Of a DNA stretch of 55,894 nt, positions 22,973-32,403 are shown in pieces. Origin of the DNA: Candidatus Propionivibrio aalborgensis (GTDB lineage: Bacteria; Pseudomonadota; Gammaproteobacteria; Burkholderiales; Rhodocyclaceae). The translations under genes were made by a program, and so were the position numbers. Position 1 is the first letter of the stretch. Every line of letters begins with the position of its first letter. The stretch covers positions 1 to 55,894 of the forward strand of contig NZ_FLQY01000364.1 of the NCBI RefSeq assembly GCF_900089945.1, written 5' to 3'. The notes beneath the pieces are model-generated. The model was given only the letters and a program-made list of their open reading frames with translations, made no database searches and was not told the origin of the DNA.

Positions 22973-23391
22973 AATACGCGACATTCCTCTTTCTGTTCCT
23001 GACCGGCTGCGCTTCAGTGCAGAACGCTGGCACAGCGGAGTATTCGGTTAAACCTGTGGTAATCGGTGAAAAGACGGTTTGCTGTGAAGTGACGGTGCGG
23101 AACGGGAAAGAGTTTGCCTACCTCGAAGCACATATCGAGAAGCGCGGCGATGACTACACGGTCGATCTGAAAGAGCAAGGCGTCAAGGCATTTGAAGGCC
23201 AGGCGATTGCGGCTTCAGTGATCGGCGCATCGCTCACAGCAGCACAGCGAGCCGCGCTGACAACGGCATTGATGCCTCTGGCACCCCTTATTATCCCTGC
23301 GGCTGGCGCGGCCATAGCGGCCCCAGGAATCGGCGCTGCGGCGGTTGGTGCGGCAGGGGTAATAGCTACACAAAAGGCACTTGAAGAATGA
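22969..23391 (+). CDS. Lipoprotein, possible outer-membrane lysis component
   Basis: GTG 22969 start gives KYATFLFLFLTGCASVQ, a lipoprotein signal with lipobox LTGC. The mature part is beta-rich, then Ala/Gly-rich and hydrophobic (residues about 90-130). At 140 residues it is much longer than an Rz1 spanin, so spanin function is only possible. It sits in the lysis cluster. Confidence 0.6.
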   Translation: MKYATFLFLFLTGCASVQNAGTAEYSVKPVVIGEKTVCCEVTVRNGKEFAYLEAHIEKRGDDYTVDLKEQGVKAFEGQAIAASVIGASLTAAQRAALTTALMPLAPLIIPAAGAAIAAPGIGAAAVGAAGVIATQKALEE

Positions 23392-23762
23392 GCAAGTTCA
23401 AGACCTCGCTCATCGTCAGGCTGGTCAGCAGCGACCCGGAGAAATGGCAGCTTGCTCTACCGCTCGTCTATTTGTCGGACTCGCTCGGTTTGATTGTCGT
23501 GCCGGTCGGATTTGAAACGGACTTTGCTTCGGTCCCGCGCCTTCCGGTGCTTTTCTTTTTGGCTGGTGGATTCGCAAAAGCGCCGTCCGTTGTCCATGAC
23601 TTCCTATACTCTGAACATAACAACTTCACGCGAGAGCAAGCCGACGCGGCGTTCCTCGAAGCGATGGAAGTCGACGGCGTTTCAGCGTGGCGCAGAAACG
23701 GAATGTACCAAGCGGTACGCCTGTTTGGCGCTTCGCATTTTGTGACGGACTCGCTGCCATGA
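23388..23762 (+). CDS. DUF1353-family protein
   Basis: 124 residues. VPVGFETDFASVPRLP near residue 40, then PSVVHDFLYSEHN and EQADAAFLEAM, are the DUF1353 signature (GFxTDFASVP, HDxLY). Found near phage tail and lysis genes, possibly as a tail-associated protein. Overlaps both neighbours. Confidence 0.85.
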   Translation: MSKFKTSLIVRLVSSDPEKWQLALPLVYLSDSLGLIVVPVGFETDFASVPRLPVLFFLAGGFAKAPSVVHDFLYSEHNNFTREQADAAFLEAMEVDGVSAWRRNGMYQAVRLFGASHFVTDSLP

Positions 23763-24121
23763 GCAATCGTAAATTCAATGCCACGGTGACAACGACCGCC
23801 CTGAACGGATCGACTGTCGAGCTTCAGGACACGATGATTTTTTCTGGCGTGGACCAGAAGTTCGTCAATTTCCTTACCGGATCATGCAAGTTGGCCGTTG
23901 GGTTCCTGATGCGCTTGCTTCCGTCAATGGGCAGCTACACCCTGCACTACAAAACAATCGTTACCGACGCGGAAACAGGCGAAGCCGTTGTTGACCGCCC
24001 CGGTGTAACGCTAGACGGCCTTTCAAAAAAGCAACTGTTTGGGTTTTTGAACTTCGCGGTGAAAGAACTCGGCGAGGCGAACAGTATGAGGTATGGGAAA
24101 AATGACTCGAAGGATGAGTAG
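23759..24121 (+). CDS. Unknown protein, 120 aa
   Basis: ATG 23759 overlaps the upstream stop. Contains FSGVDQKFVNFLTGSCKLAV and a Lys-rich C-terminus. No domain recognised. It is one of a run of small genes between the lysis cluster and the tail fibre. Confidence 0.55.
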   Translation: MSNRKFNATVTTTALNGSTVELQDTMIFSGVDQKFVNFLTGSCKLAVGFLMRLLPSMGSYTLHYKTIVTDAETGEAVVDRPGVTLDGLSKKQLFGFLNFAVKELGEANSMRYGKNDSKDE

Positions 24122-24130
24122 TGAGCAAAC

Positions 24131-24460
24131 ATGAAACGCCGACTCAACTGCTGGATTGTGGCAATGACCATGTGGTTAATGACACATGGTCGGCAATACG
24201 CAATTGTCAGGCGTTCGCATGCCTTTCACGGACTAATTCCGCATTTTCTGTTCGGAACGCGGGCGGGGTGGAAAAAGATTGTCGTGATCGAGTACGTTCC
24301 CCCGCCAAAGAAACAGCGGTGGCGAACCGACTTCGTCTTCTGCTTTCCCGGCAGCTACAGAGTATGGGAATTCCGTTTAACCGGCGTGCATCGCTGCGCG
24401 ACCGAAGAGCAAGCGCTGACCGGGATATTCGGTCATTTTGGAGGTAGGTGCAGCAAGTAG
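24131..24460 (+). CDS. Unknown basic protein, 109 aa
   Basis: The N-terminus (MKRRLNCWIVAMTMWL) could be a signal or membrane helix, followed by His- and Arg-rich sequence and KKIVVIEYVPPPKKQRW. It begins ten bases after the previous stop. No family recognised. A frame on the same strand at 24121-24447 is its shadow. Confidence 0.55.
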   Translation: MKRRLNCWIVAMTMWLMTHGRQYAIVRRSHAFHGLIPHFLFGTRAGWKKIVVIEYVPPPKKQRWRTDFVFCFPGSYRVWEFRLTGVHRCATEEQALTGIFGHFGGRCSK

Positions 24461-24498
24461 CAGCAAACGACGTTTAATTTTTTTACAGGAGCATCAAA

Positions 24499-24870
24499 AT
24501 GAAACTCACCACCGCACTACGCAACACTCGCGCCACAGACATCATCACCGCTGCTGGCACCAATCCGAAGCTGAAGTATTACAACGGAACAGAGGCCTTA
24601 TCTCCGGCTGGCACTCTGCTTGCCACGCTGGACGTCACAGGCGCACTAGGTACGGCGACATCTGGTGTTATTGACTTCAATGAGACAGTGACGCAGACAA
24701 GCTCAGGCTTTACCGCTGGCACGCCGACTTTCATCCTCGTAACGACCTCGGCTGATGTGGCTGTCTGCACCTTGCTTATCGGCACGGACGTTACGCAGAC
24801 AGGCACCATTCAAGTGGGCGTGGATATTGCGATCACGACCGGAGCGATAATCACTGAAGGCAACGCATAA
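24499..24870 (+). CDS. Virion-region beta protein, 123 aa
   Basis: Strong ribosome-binding site ACAGGAG. Beta-rich and Thr-rich (TSADVAVCTLLIGTDVTQTG); a short conserved-looking phage protein that often precedes tail-fibre genes. It is followed two bases later by a similar-sized beta protein. Confidence 0.55.
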   Translation: MKLTTALRNTRATDIITAAGTNPKLKYYNGTEALSPAGTLLATLDVTGALGTATSGVIDFNETVTQTSSGFTAGTPTFILVTTSADVAVCTLLIGTDVTQTGTIQVGVDIAITTGAIITEGNA

Positions 24871-24872
24871 TC

Positions 24873-25229
24873 ATGGCCTCGACACATACCTCCAAAACCC
24901 TGCTGACATCGCAAGCTCTGGCCGCTGCTGCCTCGGTCAATGCGACGGAGTGGAATCTCACGACGGCTTACGGCGGCCTTGCTGCTGTCAAGTTGACCAA
25001 CGGTGGAACGGCTCCGACGACGGTCCCTATTGTCAAGTTCTATGTTGGTGAAAGCACAGGAACAAAGCGCCTTTATTACCAAGCGTCAGGTGATCTAGTC
25101 AATAGCTCGGTCAATGACATCGTATGCGAACTGCCGCAAGGAACCATGTTTGCCAACATCACGATTACCTGGGGGGCTACAACGGGGGGAACGGTGGAAG
25201 CGTACGGTCAAGAACTGACAACGATCTAA
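24873..25229 (+). CDS. Virion-region beta protein, 118 aa
   Basis: Beta-rich (LTTAYGGLAAVKLTNGGTAP, VKFYVGESTG, ANITITWGAT). The arrangement resembles small tail-tip or fibre-attachment proteins, but no family can be named. It directly abuts the fibre gene. Confidence 0.55.
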   Translation: MASTHTSKTLLTSQALAAAASVNATEWNLTTAYGGLAAVKLTNGGTAPTTVPIVKFYVGESTGTKRLYYQASGDLVNSSVNDIVCELPQGTMFANITITWGATTGGTVEAYGQELTTI

Positions 25230-28226
25230 ATGTCCAGTCGAATCATTCAGCCGCAGCATGGCCCTTACGAACTCGACCCTGCTTGGTTCAAAAAAGGGCT
25301 GCAACTTGTTTTATTGCAGGATGGGTACGTAACGCCATCCGGGTACACGCCGTACACTCGGACTGGCAGTGGGGTTGCAAAATCAATCTCACCTAAAGGT
25401 ATAAATCCGGGCTTTGGCTCCACACTTGCCGGGAACACCAACAGCTATTTGTCCGGGCCTGTAATCAGACCGCCTTTAACTGGCTTTCGGTCGTGTTTCG
25501 TGCGGGTTTATGCACTCAGCACAGGAGGAAGCGCTTTTGGTAGGGTTTTTCAGGATGTTTCAGGTAATGGAGCTTCCGTAGGGGTAGATTCGGTATATTT
25601 GTCCGGTGGCAGGCTGGGGTATATCGCTATTTCTGGGGATCAGGCGGGTGGCCCTGGGTGGGGTCCAACATCTAGCCTACCCCTTAACCAGTGGGTCAAC
25701 CAAAGCTGGACGCACGACAAGTCAAATACGACAAACGTCCCAGAATTCTATGTAAATGGTTTGCCGGTTGCAGCGTCTTTAATTGGCGGCGCCAGCTCGG
25801 ATTTTACGACGACAGTACTCAGCCCTATTGCCATCGGTAACAGACCGTCCGATGTAGCGCGAGGATGGGACGGCATGATCGGGCCGATCCTGTTTTTTGA
25901 TGGGTATTTATCGGCTACCGATCACTGGTCGTTAAACAGTAACCCGCTTCAGGTTATACGTTCGTTACGCCAAACCTTGCGTGCATCGGTGGCGTCATCG
26001 ACAACCACAATAAGCGCCACAACAGCAGATGCTGGCGGATCGATTATCTCGAAGTCGACGGCTAAGACGGCCATTGCCGCAACGACGGCCAATGCCGTTG
26101 GATCAATAGGGTCTGGGTCCAGTGATCGCACTACAATCTCAGCAACTACAGCTAATGCTACCGGCAGCATAGATTCAAAGTCTACCTGCAAGACTGTAAT
26201 CGCAGTGACTACAGCCGGTGTGTCGGCCGCCATTGAGTCGGGGATGCTACCGACTGCGATCCTATCGCCCGTTGATCGAGGCAACGTGTTTCTTGCCTCG
26301 TCTTCAGTAGTGAATCAAGCGTCAGCAACCCCGACGCTCAACATTGTTCCGAGAACAATGATCAACGACTGGATTCCCGGTCAGCCTTTGCAGTTTCACT
26401 GGTACGGTGCTGCGGATAATGTTAAAGGGAAGATACCGCAGTTCAAGGTTAAATTCTGGACCTCAACGACGCATAACAGTTCGACTGACATTATTCTGTA
26501 TGCAACAAACTATCCGTTCGACATTGCCGGTGGTTACAGACCGGAATGGTCGTATGACGCCAGAACGTGGAACACATTTGACAACTGCTTATATGATGCA
26601 GACAACTTGCATCTTAGGTTTTACAACAATGCGGCATTTACTCAAGATACTGTTTATTACAGCACATCAACCCCTTGGCAAGAGAGCTTAACGGGGGAGT
26701 GGCTAGCTACACTTCCGACTACTTACATACAGGAAACGCCTAGCGTCATCGCCTATGGTGGAGCAGATTATGTCTTTGGACAGTCTGTTCCTAGAGTCAA
26801 TGAGCTAAGCGAGGCAATAGACGCCTGTAATCTGTATGCATTCAAGATTTCCAGCGGATCAGGTTTGGCTCCCAATGGATTGCCGAAAAAGAAGTTCTTG
26901 CTAAGTGCAGGAAATCATGCTGGAGAAGACCCAGGGAATTGGGCGCTTAAGGGCTGCGTAGAATTCCTGATCTCTGCTGATGCCCGTGCTGTAATAGCCC
27001 GTCAATGGCTAGATTTCTACGTCTATCCTATGCTTATACCCGCTGGTAGACGAGGTGGGCACTGGCGCTCTGATTGGGAGCCGGGATATTTAACTTATGA
27101 CGCGAATAGGCATTGGACAGATAGCACAATGTCCACTATCGTAGCTTTCAAGAATGCAATTATTGCTGATACTGGTGGTGCTGTTGCAGGAAGTATGTCC
27201 TTCCACAGCTCATTCCCAGCAGTGACTCAGACTTATATGATGCCCAACAGCGAAACTTCTAATTGGGCTTCTGCAATAAATACACATTTTGGATCATTGC
27301 AGCCTCCAGAATTCTACGACCAGCCAACAGCAATGAATGGATGGACAGTTAGTGCATTGGGCGCGATAGCTGCGACTGTTCCTGAAGTTATCGCCAAACC
27401 AGCGGCAGCGTTAGAAATATTCGGGGCTAATTATGGGAAGGTCATATCTGATCTTGCCGTAATAAACTATTTCTCAGCAGGGGCTTCCTCTGGTTTTGAG
27501 ACGGTAATTTCTGCTACGACGGCGAACGCTGTCGGAAGCATCACATCCAAAGCTACAGCCAAGACCGTCATTGCAGCGACTACTGCAGACTCTGTCGGCA
27601 GCATCGCTTCCAAGGCCACCAGCAAGACCGTAGTTGCGGCTACGACAGCCAATGCTGTAGGCGCGATTGCATCGAAAGCGACGGCCAAGACCGTCATTGC
27701 AGCAACCACAGCAAACGCAGTCGGTAATATCGCATCAGCTAATGCTGGCGTGTGTGCATCAGCCATTACAGCAACTACGGCAGGCGCAACCGCCTCGATC
27801 ATATCTAAGTCGACGTGCAAGACCGCTGTAACTACGACAACGGCAAACGCGGTCGGAGCGATAGCGTCGAAGGCAACATCAAAGACCGCTATCGCAGCGA
27901 CTACCGCTAATGCTGTTGGTGCTATTGCATCGTCATCGGTGGCGTCATCGACAACCACAATAAGCGCCACAACAGCCAACACAGTCGGGGCTATCAACGG
28001 TTACTCGACTTGCAAGACGGCCATAAGCGCCACGCTTGCCGGAGTATTTGGCACGATCAATTCTGCATCGCAGATACCTGCTACAACAGAAATTCACGCG
28101 ACGACAGGAAATGCTATTGGTGCGATTGCATCGGGCGTTGGCAGCAGGTTCGACACGTCACCAGACGCCATAGTCACCGTGATAAACAAACGAAACCGCG
28201 TGTCGGTAATTTCAAGACGTTCTTAG
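25230..28226 (+). CDS. Tail fibre with LamG-like and M14 peptidase-like domains
   Basis: 998 residues. Residues about 75-240 look like a LamG/concanavalin-type beta sandwich. Residues about 250-340 and 755-975 are 21-residue repeats (TVIAATTANAVGSI plus a SKxTxK linker). Between them, about 545-745 resemble an M14 carboxypeptidase: SAGNHAGED (HxxE zinc motif) near 560, a PAGRRGGHWR segment, SFHSSF (third zinc His) near 657, and ALEIFGANY (possible catalytic Glu) near 728. The fibre may therefore cut surface or peptidoglycan peptides. The LamG and peptidase calls are from motifs. Confidence 0.7.
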   Translation: MSSRIIQPQHGPYELDPAWFKKGLQLVLLQDGYVTPSGYTPYTRTGSGVAKSISPKGINPGFGSTLAGNTNSYLSGPVIRPPLTGFRSCFVRVYALSTGGSAFGRVFQDVSGNGASVGVDSVYLSGGRLGYIAISGDQAGGPGWGPTSSLPLNQWVNQSWTHDKSNTTNVPEFYVNGLPVAASLIGGASSDFTTTVLSPIAIGNRPSDVARGWDGMIGPILFFDGYLSATDHWSLNSNPLQVIRSLRQTLRASVASSTTTISATTADAGGSIISKSTAKTAIAATTANAVGSIGSGSSDRTTISATTANATGSIDSKSTCKTVIAVTTAGVSAAIESGMLPTAILSPVDRGNVFLASSSVVNQASATPTLNIVPRTMINDWIPGQPLQFHWYGAADNVKGKIPQFKVKFWTSTTHNSSTDIILYATNYPFDIAGGYRPEWSYDARTWNTFDNCLYDADNLHLRFYNNAAFTQDTVYYSTSTPWQESLTGEWLATLPTTYIQETPSVIAYGGADYVFGQSVPRVNELSEAIDACNLYAFKISSGSGLAPNGLPKKKFLLSAGNHAGEDPGNWALKGCVEFLISADARAVIARQWLDFYVYPMLIPAGRRGGHWRSDWEPGYLTYDANRHWTDSTMSTIVAFKNAIIADTGGAVAGSMSFHSSFPAVTQTYMMPNSETSNWASAINTHFGSLQPPEFYDQPTAMNGWTVSALGAIAATVPEVIAKPAAALEIFGANYGKVISDLAVINYFSAGASSGFETVISATTANAVGSITSKATAKTVIAATTADSVGSIASKATSKTVVAATTANAVGAIASKATAKTVIAATTANAVGNIASANAGVCASAITATTAGATASIISKSTCKTAVTTTTANAVGAIASKATSKTAIAATTANAVGAIASSSVASSTTTISATTANTVGAINGYSTCKTAISATLAGVFGTINSASQIPATTEIHATTGNAIGAIASGVGSRFDTSPDAIVTVINKRNRVSVISRRS
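25984..27976 (+). repeat. 43-bp exact direct repeat flanking the peptidase segment of the fibre
   Basis: The same 43 bases occur at 25984-26026 and 27934-27976, both encoding the start of a fibre repeat (SSTTTISATT). Together with the shorter 63-bp-period repeats they bracket the peptidase-like region and could let it be deleted or exchanged by recombination. Confidence 0.9.
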
Positions 28227-28235
28227 GAGAACAGC

Positions 28236-28646
28236 ATGGCACTAGTAATCAACCTGGCAACAACCGTAAAAAACTCAATGCTCACGCCGCTTCGCGATGC
28301 AATCGACGCCGGGTCCGGCCCAGGCACCATCGACTTCTATACCGGCACAATCCCTGCTGATCCAGCGACGGCGGTTACGTCGCAGGTCTTGCTCGGGACG
28401 CTGACGTTTTCTGACCCGTGCGGCACGGTATCTGCCGGTGTGCTTACTCTGAGCGCTGTGACTTCGGATTCGTCGGCAGACGCAACCGGCACGGCTTCAT
28501 GGGCGCGCGTCAAGGACTCCACCGGAACGGTAGTTGCCGACGGTAACATAACGACCACGGGCGGCGGCGGGATGATTCAGATGAATACAACGAACATTGT
28601 CATCGGCGGGCCTATCGGCATATCAGCCGGGACGTTCTCCCTGTAA
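28236..28646 (+). CDS. Tail-region beta protein, 136 aa
   Basis: AGGAGAACAGC ribosome-binding site. MALVINLATTVKNSMLTPLR, then GTIDFYTGTIPADP and LGTLTFSDPCGT, are typical of a small conserved protein found beside phage tail fibres. Function unknown, probably a tail-tip or fibre-adaptor role. Confidence 0.65.
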   Translation: MALVINLATTVKNSMLTPLRDAIDAGSGPGTIDFYTGTIPADPATAVTSQVLLGTLTFSDPCGTVSAGVLTLSAVTSDSSADATGTASWARVKDSTGTVVADGNITTTGGGGMIQMNTTNIVIGGPIGISAGTFSL

Positions 28647-28649
28647 ACC

Positions 28650-29735
28650 ATGGCCTTCAAATTAGCGGATTTCGTCAAAGAGACGACGACGAGCACCGGC
28701 ACAGGATCGATTACCCTGGCCGGGGCGGAGACCGGGTATCAGGCATTCAGCGCGAAGCTGACCATCGGGGACACGACGACGTACAGTATTCGCGCCGTCG
28801 ACGGAACCGGCGCACCGACCGGCGAGTGGGAGTTGGTGGGCGGCACCTATACCGGCGTCAATACGCTGTCGCGTGACACGGTGCTTGCCAGCAGCAACAG
28901 CGATGCCGCGGTGAGTTTTTCAGCCGGAACGAAAGAAGTCTATATCACCATGCCATCGGCAAGAGCCTCGTGGATACGCGAACGGCTGACCGCGAACAGG
29001 ACGTACTACGTTCGCACGGACGGAAGCGACAGCAACACGGGCCTTGCGAACACATCAGGCGGGGCTTTCCTGACAATACAGAAAGGCGTAGACGTTATTT
29101 TTGGAACCCTGGACATCGGCACGTATACGGCCACCATACAAGTGGCCGACGGGACGTATACAACAGCGACCGTTGCCCAGTCCCCGTTTGTCGGGAGCGG
29201 GTCGGTTGTCATACAAGGGAACGCTGTAACCCCGTCAAATGTCGTTCTCGATGTTGCTACAGGATCGGTTGTTACAGCCAGCACGGGGGCGGTGATCACT
29301 CTCAAAGACATGAAAATTACCGGCGGAGCGGCGTTTGGAGTGATGGCGACAAAGAAAGGCCACATAAATTTTTCAGGGTTAAACTTTGGGGCTATCACAA
29401 TACAACAACTAAGGGCTGATGATTATGGGTCAGTGACTTGCATTGGCGCATATACAATTTCTGGCAGCGCTGCGACCCATATCGAGGCCAATAATGGCAC
29501 GGTGCGAGTACAGTCGATGACTGTCACATTGACTGGAACGCCAGCGTTTTCGACGGCTTTTGTAGAGTCCATATATACAGGGGTGTGTTACATCAACGCC
29601 AGTACTTTTGTCGGTAGCGCCACAGGGACGCGGAGCATTGCCTCGGCAAACGGAGTGATTCTTGCAGGGGCTGCTGACCCCTATCTGCCTGGCTCAATAG
29701 CGTCAACAACGTCTACCGGCGGGCAGTATATCTAA
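28650..29735 (+). CDS. Tail fibre or spike protein with beta-helix
   Basis: 361 residues. Residues 1-110 are an attachment-type domain (DFVKETTTSTGTGSITLAGA...YTGVNTLSRDTVL), common at the start of podovirus fibres. The rest repeats short beta segments with Gly/Asn turns, as in a right-handed beta-helix. It ends DPYLPGSIASTTSTGGQYI, a frequent fibre terminus. It probably binds the host surface. Confidence 0.75.
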   Translation: MAFKLADFVKETTTSTGTGSITLAGAETGYQAFSAKLTIGDTTTYSIRAVDGTGAPTGEWELVGGTYTGVNTLSRDTVLASSNSDAAVSFSAGTKEVYITMPSARASWIRERLTANRTYYVRTDGSDSNTGLANTSGGAFLTIQKGVDVIFGTLDIGTYTATIQVADGTYTTATVAQSPFVGSGSVVIQGNAVTPSNVVLDVATGSVVTASTGAVITLKDMKITGGAAFGVMATKKGHINFSGLNFGAITIQQLRADDYGSVTCIGAYTISGSAATHIEANNGTVRVQSMTVTLTGTPAFSTAFVESIYTGVCYINASTFVGSATGTRSIASANGVILAGAADPYLPGSIASTTSTGGQYI

Positions 29736-30409
29736 TGGCGTTCGGCGCATCCCCGCTAGGAGTATCCCCTTACGGCGCGCCGGATACTTACGCGGATCAG
29801 CCGGCGTTTTTTGGACTGGTTGAAGTTGTCATCCCGCTAGGCTCAACGATAACCGCTGTCGGCCATGTCGACGCCGTCGCGTCTGCGGCTATTCCGATAG
29901 GGGCTGCGTTCTATGTAATATCAACGATAGGGATAGTAGACGCCGCCGTCCCGTTGCAAGCGTCAATGACGGCGACGGTCACCGTGTCCGGCTACGCATC
30001 TGCCGCCATGCCGCTATACGCGCAGATAGACGCGGTGGCGGTCCCAAGCGGGAAGCTGATAGCGAATATCCCACTCGGAGCCTCGATATTTGCAGCGCGT
30101 GGCGTAACGGGTGCAGTGAGCGCGAGGCTTCCGCTCAGGACGACAATAAGCGGATCGAGAGGCGTTGTCGGGCAGGCGTCTGGCGTAATCCGTGTCGGCA
30201 CGGCGTTTTCAGCGCAGCACGGAATATCCGGTTATTTCAACGCAGCCATTCCGATCAACCCGGATATACAGTCCGGGTTTGTCAGCCCAGCAATCGGAGT
30301 TATTGATGTTGGAATCCCGCTTCGCACGCGGATATTCGCCTCAGTGCCACGCCTTGAGCAATACAACGTCGTCCGATCGGTCGCCCAGCCGGCCCGGTGG
30401 CATTCGTAA
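29735..30409 (+). CDS. Repetitive tail-region protein, 224 aa
   Basis: Begins MAFGASPLGVSPYGAPDTYA, then repeats a unit of about 22-26 residues (G.a.A.IPLGA.I) at least six times, each predicted as beta strands. Similar repeats occur in phage tail-associated beta proteins. The function is unknown. It overlaps both neighbouring genes by one base. Confidence 0.6.
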   Translation: MAFGASPLGVSPYGAPDTYADQPAFFGLVEVVIPLGSTITAVGHVDAVASAAIPIGAAFYVISTIGIVDAAVPLQASMTATVTVSGYASAAMPLYAQIDAVAVPSGKLIANIPLGASIFAARGVTGAVSARLPLRTTISGSRGVVGQASGVIRVGTAFSAQHGISGYFNAAIPINPDIQSGFVSPAIGVIDVGIPLRTRIFASVPRLEQYNVVRSVAQPARWHS

Positions 30410-32394
30410 TGGCCTTCGACGACATTTTCAAGCTGCTCTCCGTACGGGAAGGAACGCCGCAAGGCAATGCTATCGAAAACCGGATGATTGGCGCGATGGG
30501 CGGTCCGGAGACGATTCGCAAGAAGTTTCAAAACAACCCGGACGGTAGCGTTGTCATGGCGCACACGCGCGGGCCGGGAACGCAGCCGGAATTCATTACG
30601 ACGCTTGTTGAGCAAATCGCCGGCCTGTTTGGCTGGCCGTGGCACGGGCTTGAGCGCTTAGCTACTGCGGGCGGGAGAACAACGGAGACGCCGTCAGGAG
30701 AGTTCACAACGAAAGGGACATCGCCCGAGTCGGTAAATTCCAGGGCGTTCAATTTTGTTCTCTCGCGCCCTGCTGCGGACGAGTTCGCAGCGATTCCACC
30801 GCCGGCCAGCGACCCAGCGCTAACGACGTGGGGGAATTGGGCCGGAATATCGAACGGCGTCCTGTTTGGCGAGGATGTCGGAATGAATGTCTGGTTGTAC
30901 ACGGCAAACGACACGTGCTGGGTCGTTAAGATGACGTTGAGCGGAGTGGCTACTGCGACTCTGGATTTCTACACATTAAGCAACTGGGTTGCCGGGATGC
31001 CGGCTGACACTGCGCCAAATTGGGTGTCATACGACGGGACTCCGACTCCGTACATGGTTACGGCGAAGCCTAGCGCAGCAGGCAGAACGGCTGTTAAGAC
31101 GGTTGTGTTGGACATTCCTGCTTACTACAGAACTTCAGAGGGCATCGTGACGGTAAAGCGCGGCTGTGTCTCGTTTGATGGTAGCAAGATCATACTTGCC
31201 CACGAGGTCAATGAGCCGGACTCATTGTTGTTTGCTTGGACGGGCAACGCTGGAAGGGCCGATCTTTTCGCGGAGGACCAATGGAACGAGGTTGTAATTA
31301 CGGGGGAGGACAGCGCGTCAATCGACGCGACGATTTCCATGATCGGATTTCAATCGAGCGGGACTGGATATACCAACGAGATTGAAGACGTCAATTCTGG
31401 CGCGTATGTTGCATCAGGGATCGACCCGTGGGACTACAAGACCACTTTTATACAGACGGGGTATTACACAGCGACACTATCATACATGTACGCGCCTGAC
31501 GGCATGGCAAAACCGGTGACACTGAAGAACGGGACATTTTTAAGGAGGGAATATAACGGCTTTGGAACATACACCGCCTACGCGATACAACGGTACGAGT
31601 ACCAAGGCGCTCAGCACGCGGTTGAATTTGACGGAAAAGAGACGTTAATCGAGTGGTCGGACGTAACTAAATATGATTATGACCCGTCGAATTGCGCACT
31701 TCCAAGTTATACGTGGAACGGCACGAAGTCGGTTCACTCTGTTCTTTCTGTGGCTGGGCAAGTCGTCGTCGACAATTTAATAAGTACAGAAGTTATGTCT
31801 CACTCGAAGTATGGATTGCCTTGGGCATCTGGGTTGGCCCTGTCGCGTCTCTATAACGCAACATACGGATACTACGTCAACTACGGCCCCGTCGGCACAG
31901 GCGCCGACTTGAATGAAGACTCTCACACCTATGAATACATAGATAGCTACCGTGTTTGGGGCGCTGCGATGCAGGTTCCTATCGTCTACAACTTCACGTC
32001 TGAAGGCGCGCCATCCACTGTATATGTAGTTGGGGAAAAACGCTGGTTTCCGATTGTCTTTCTAGGCGGGGTAAAGAACTACGGAGAAAATGTTGTTCGG
32101 GTGGAGTTGACGCGGGACGCGTTTGATCTGTTCACAATAAACTACGTGGTGATCAACGGGGCATCCGGCGTTACACGCATTGATTCCTCCCCTGTCACCC
32201 ACCTAACCCCATATGGATGGTTTGACGTTCTGGCCGACGCGGTTCCAAAACTTGCCTTTGAGGGAAGCACTTGCTTCAGTGCAGTCGACGGCTCTGCCGC
32301 AACCTTTGACGCCGATGGCAGGAACGCCGGGAGCGGGACAGTGAAGTACGCTAAGTACGATGTCGATACATATCAAGCGCAGCGCCATGTTTAA
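30409..32394 (+). CDS. Tail protein, 661 aa, unknown
   Basis: Start at ATG 30409. Beta-rich, with many aromatic residues and no recognisable catalytic motif. Its place between the repetitive beta protein and the tail-nozzle-like protein suggests a structural tail component. An MGGPETIRKKFQNNPDGSVV segment near the start is a recurrent element of such proteins. Confidence 0.6.
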   Translation: MAFDDIFKLLSVREGTPQGNAIENRMIGAMGGPETIRKKFQNNPDGSVVMAHTRGPGTQPEFITTLVEQIAGLFGWPWHGLERLATAGGRTTETPSGEFTTKGTSPESVNSRAFNFVLSRPAADEFAAIPPPASDPALTTWGNWAGISNGVLFGEDVGMNVWLYTANDTCWVVKMTLSGVATATLDFYTLSNWVAGMPADTAPNWVSYDGTPTPYMVTAKPSAAGRTAVKTVVLDIPAYYRTSEGIVTVKRGCVSFDGSKIILAHEVNEPDSLLFAWTGNAGRADLFAEDQWNEVVITGEDSASIDATISMIGFQSSGTGYTNEIEDVNSGAYVASGIDPWDYKTTFIQTGYYTATLSYMYAPDGMAKPVTLKNGTFLRREYNGFGTYTAYAIQRYEYQGAQHAVEFDGKETLIEWSDVTKYDYDPSNCALPSYTWNGTKSVHSVLSVAGQVVVDNLISTEVMSHSKYGLPWASGLALSRLYNATYGYYVNYGPVGTGADLNEDSHTYEYIDSYRVWGAAMQVPIVYNFTSEGAPSTVYVVGEKRWFPIVFLGGVKNYGENVVRVELTRDAFDLFTINYVVINGASGVTRIDSSPVTHLTPYGWFDVLADAVPKLAFEGSTCFSAVDGSAATFDADGRNAGSGTVKYAKYDVDTYQAQRHV

Positions 32395-32403
32395 GGAAAA
32401 ACA

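Noticed and set aside
27467..27997. 176-residue minus-strand frame opposite the tail fibre repeats
   Set aside because: An antisense frame kept open by the 63-bp repeats; Ala/Val-rich and without a start signal.
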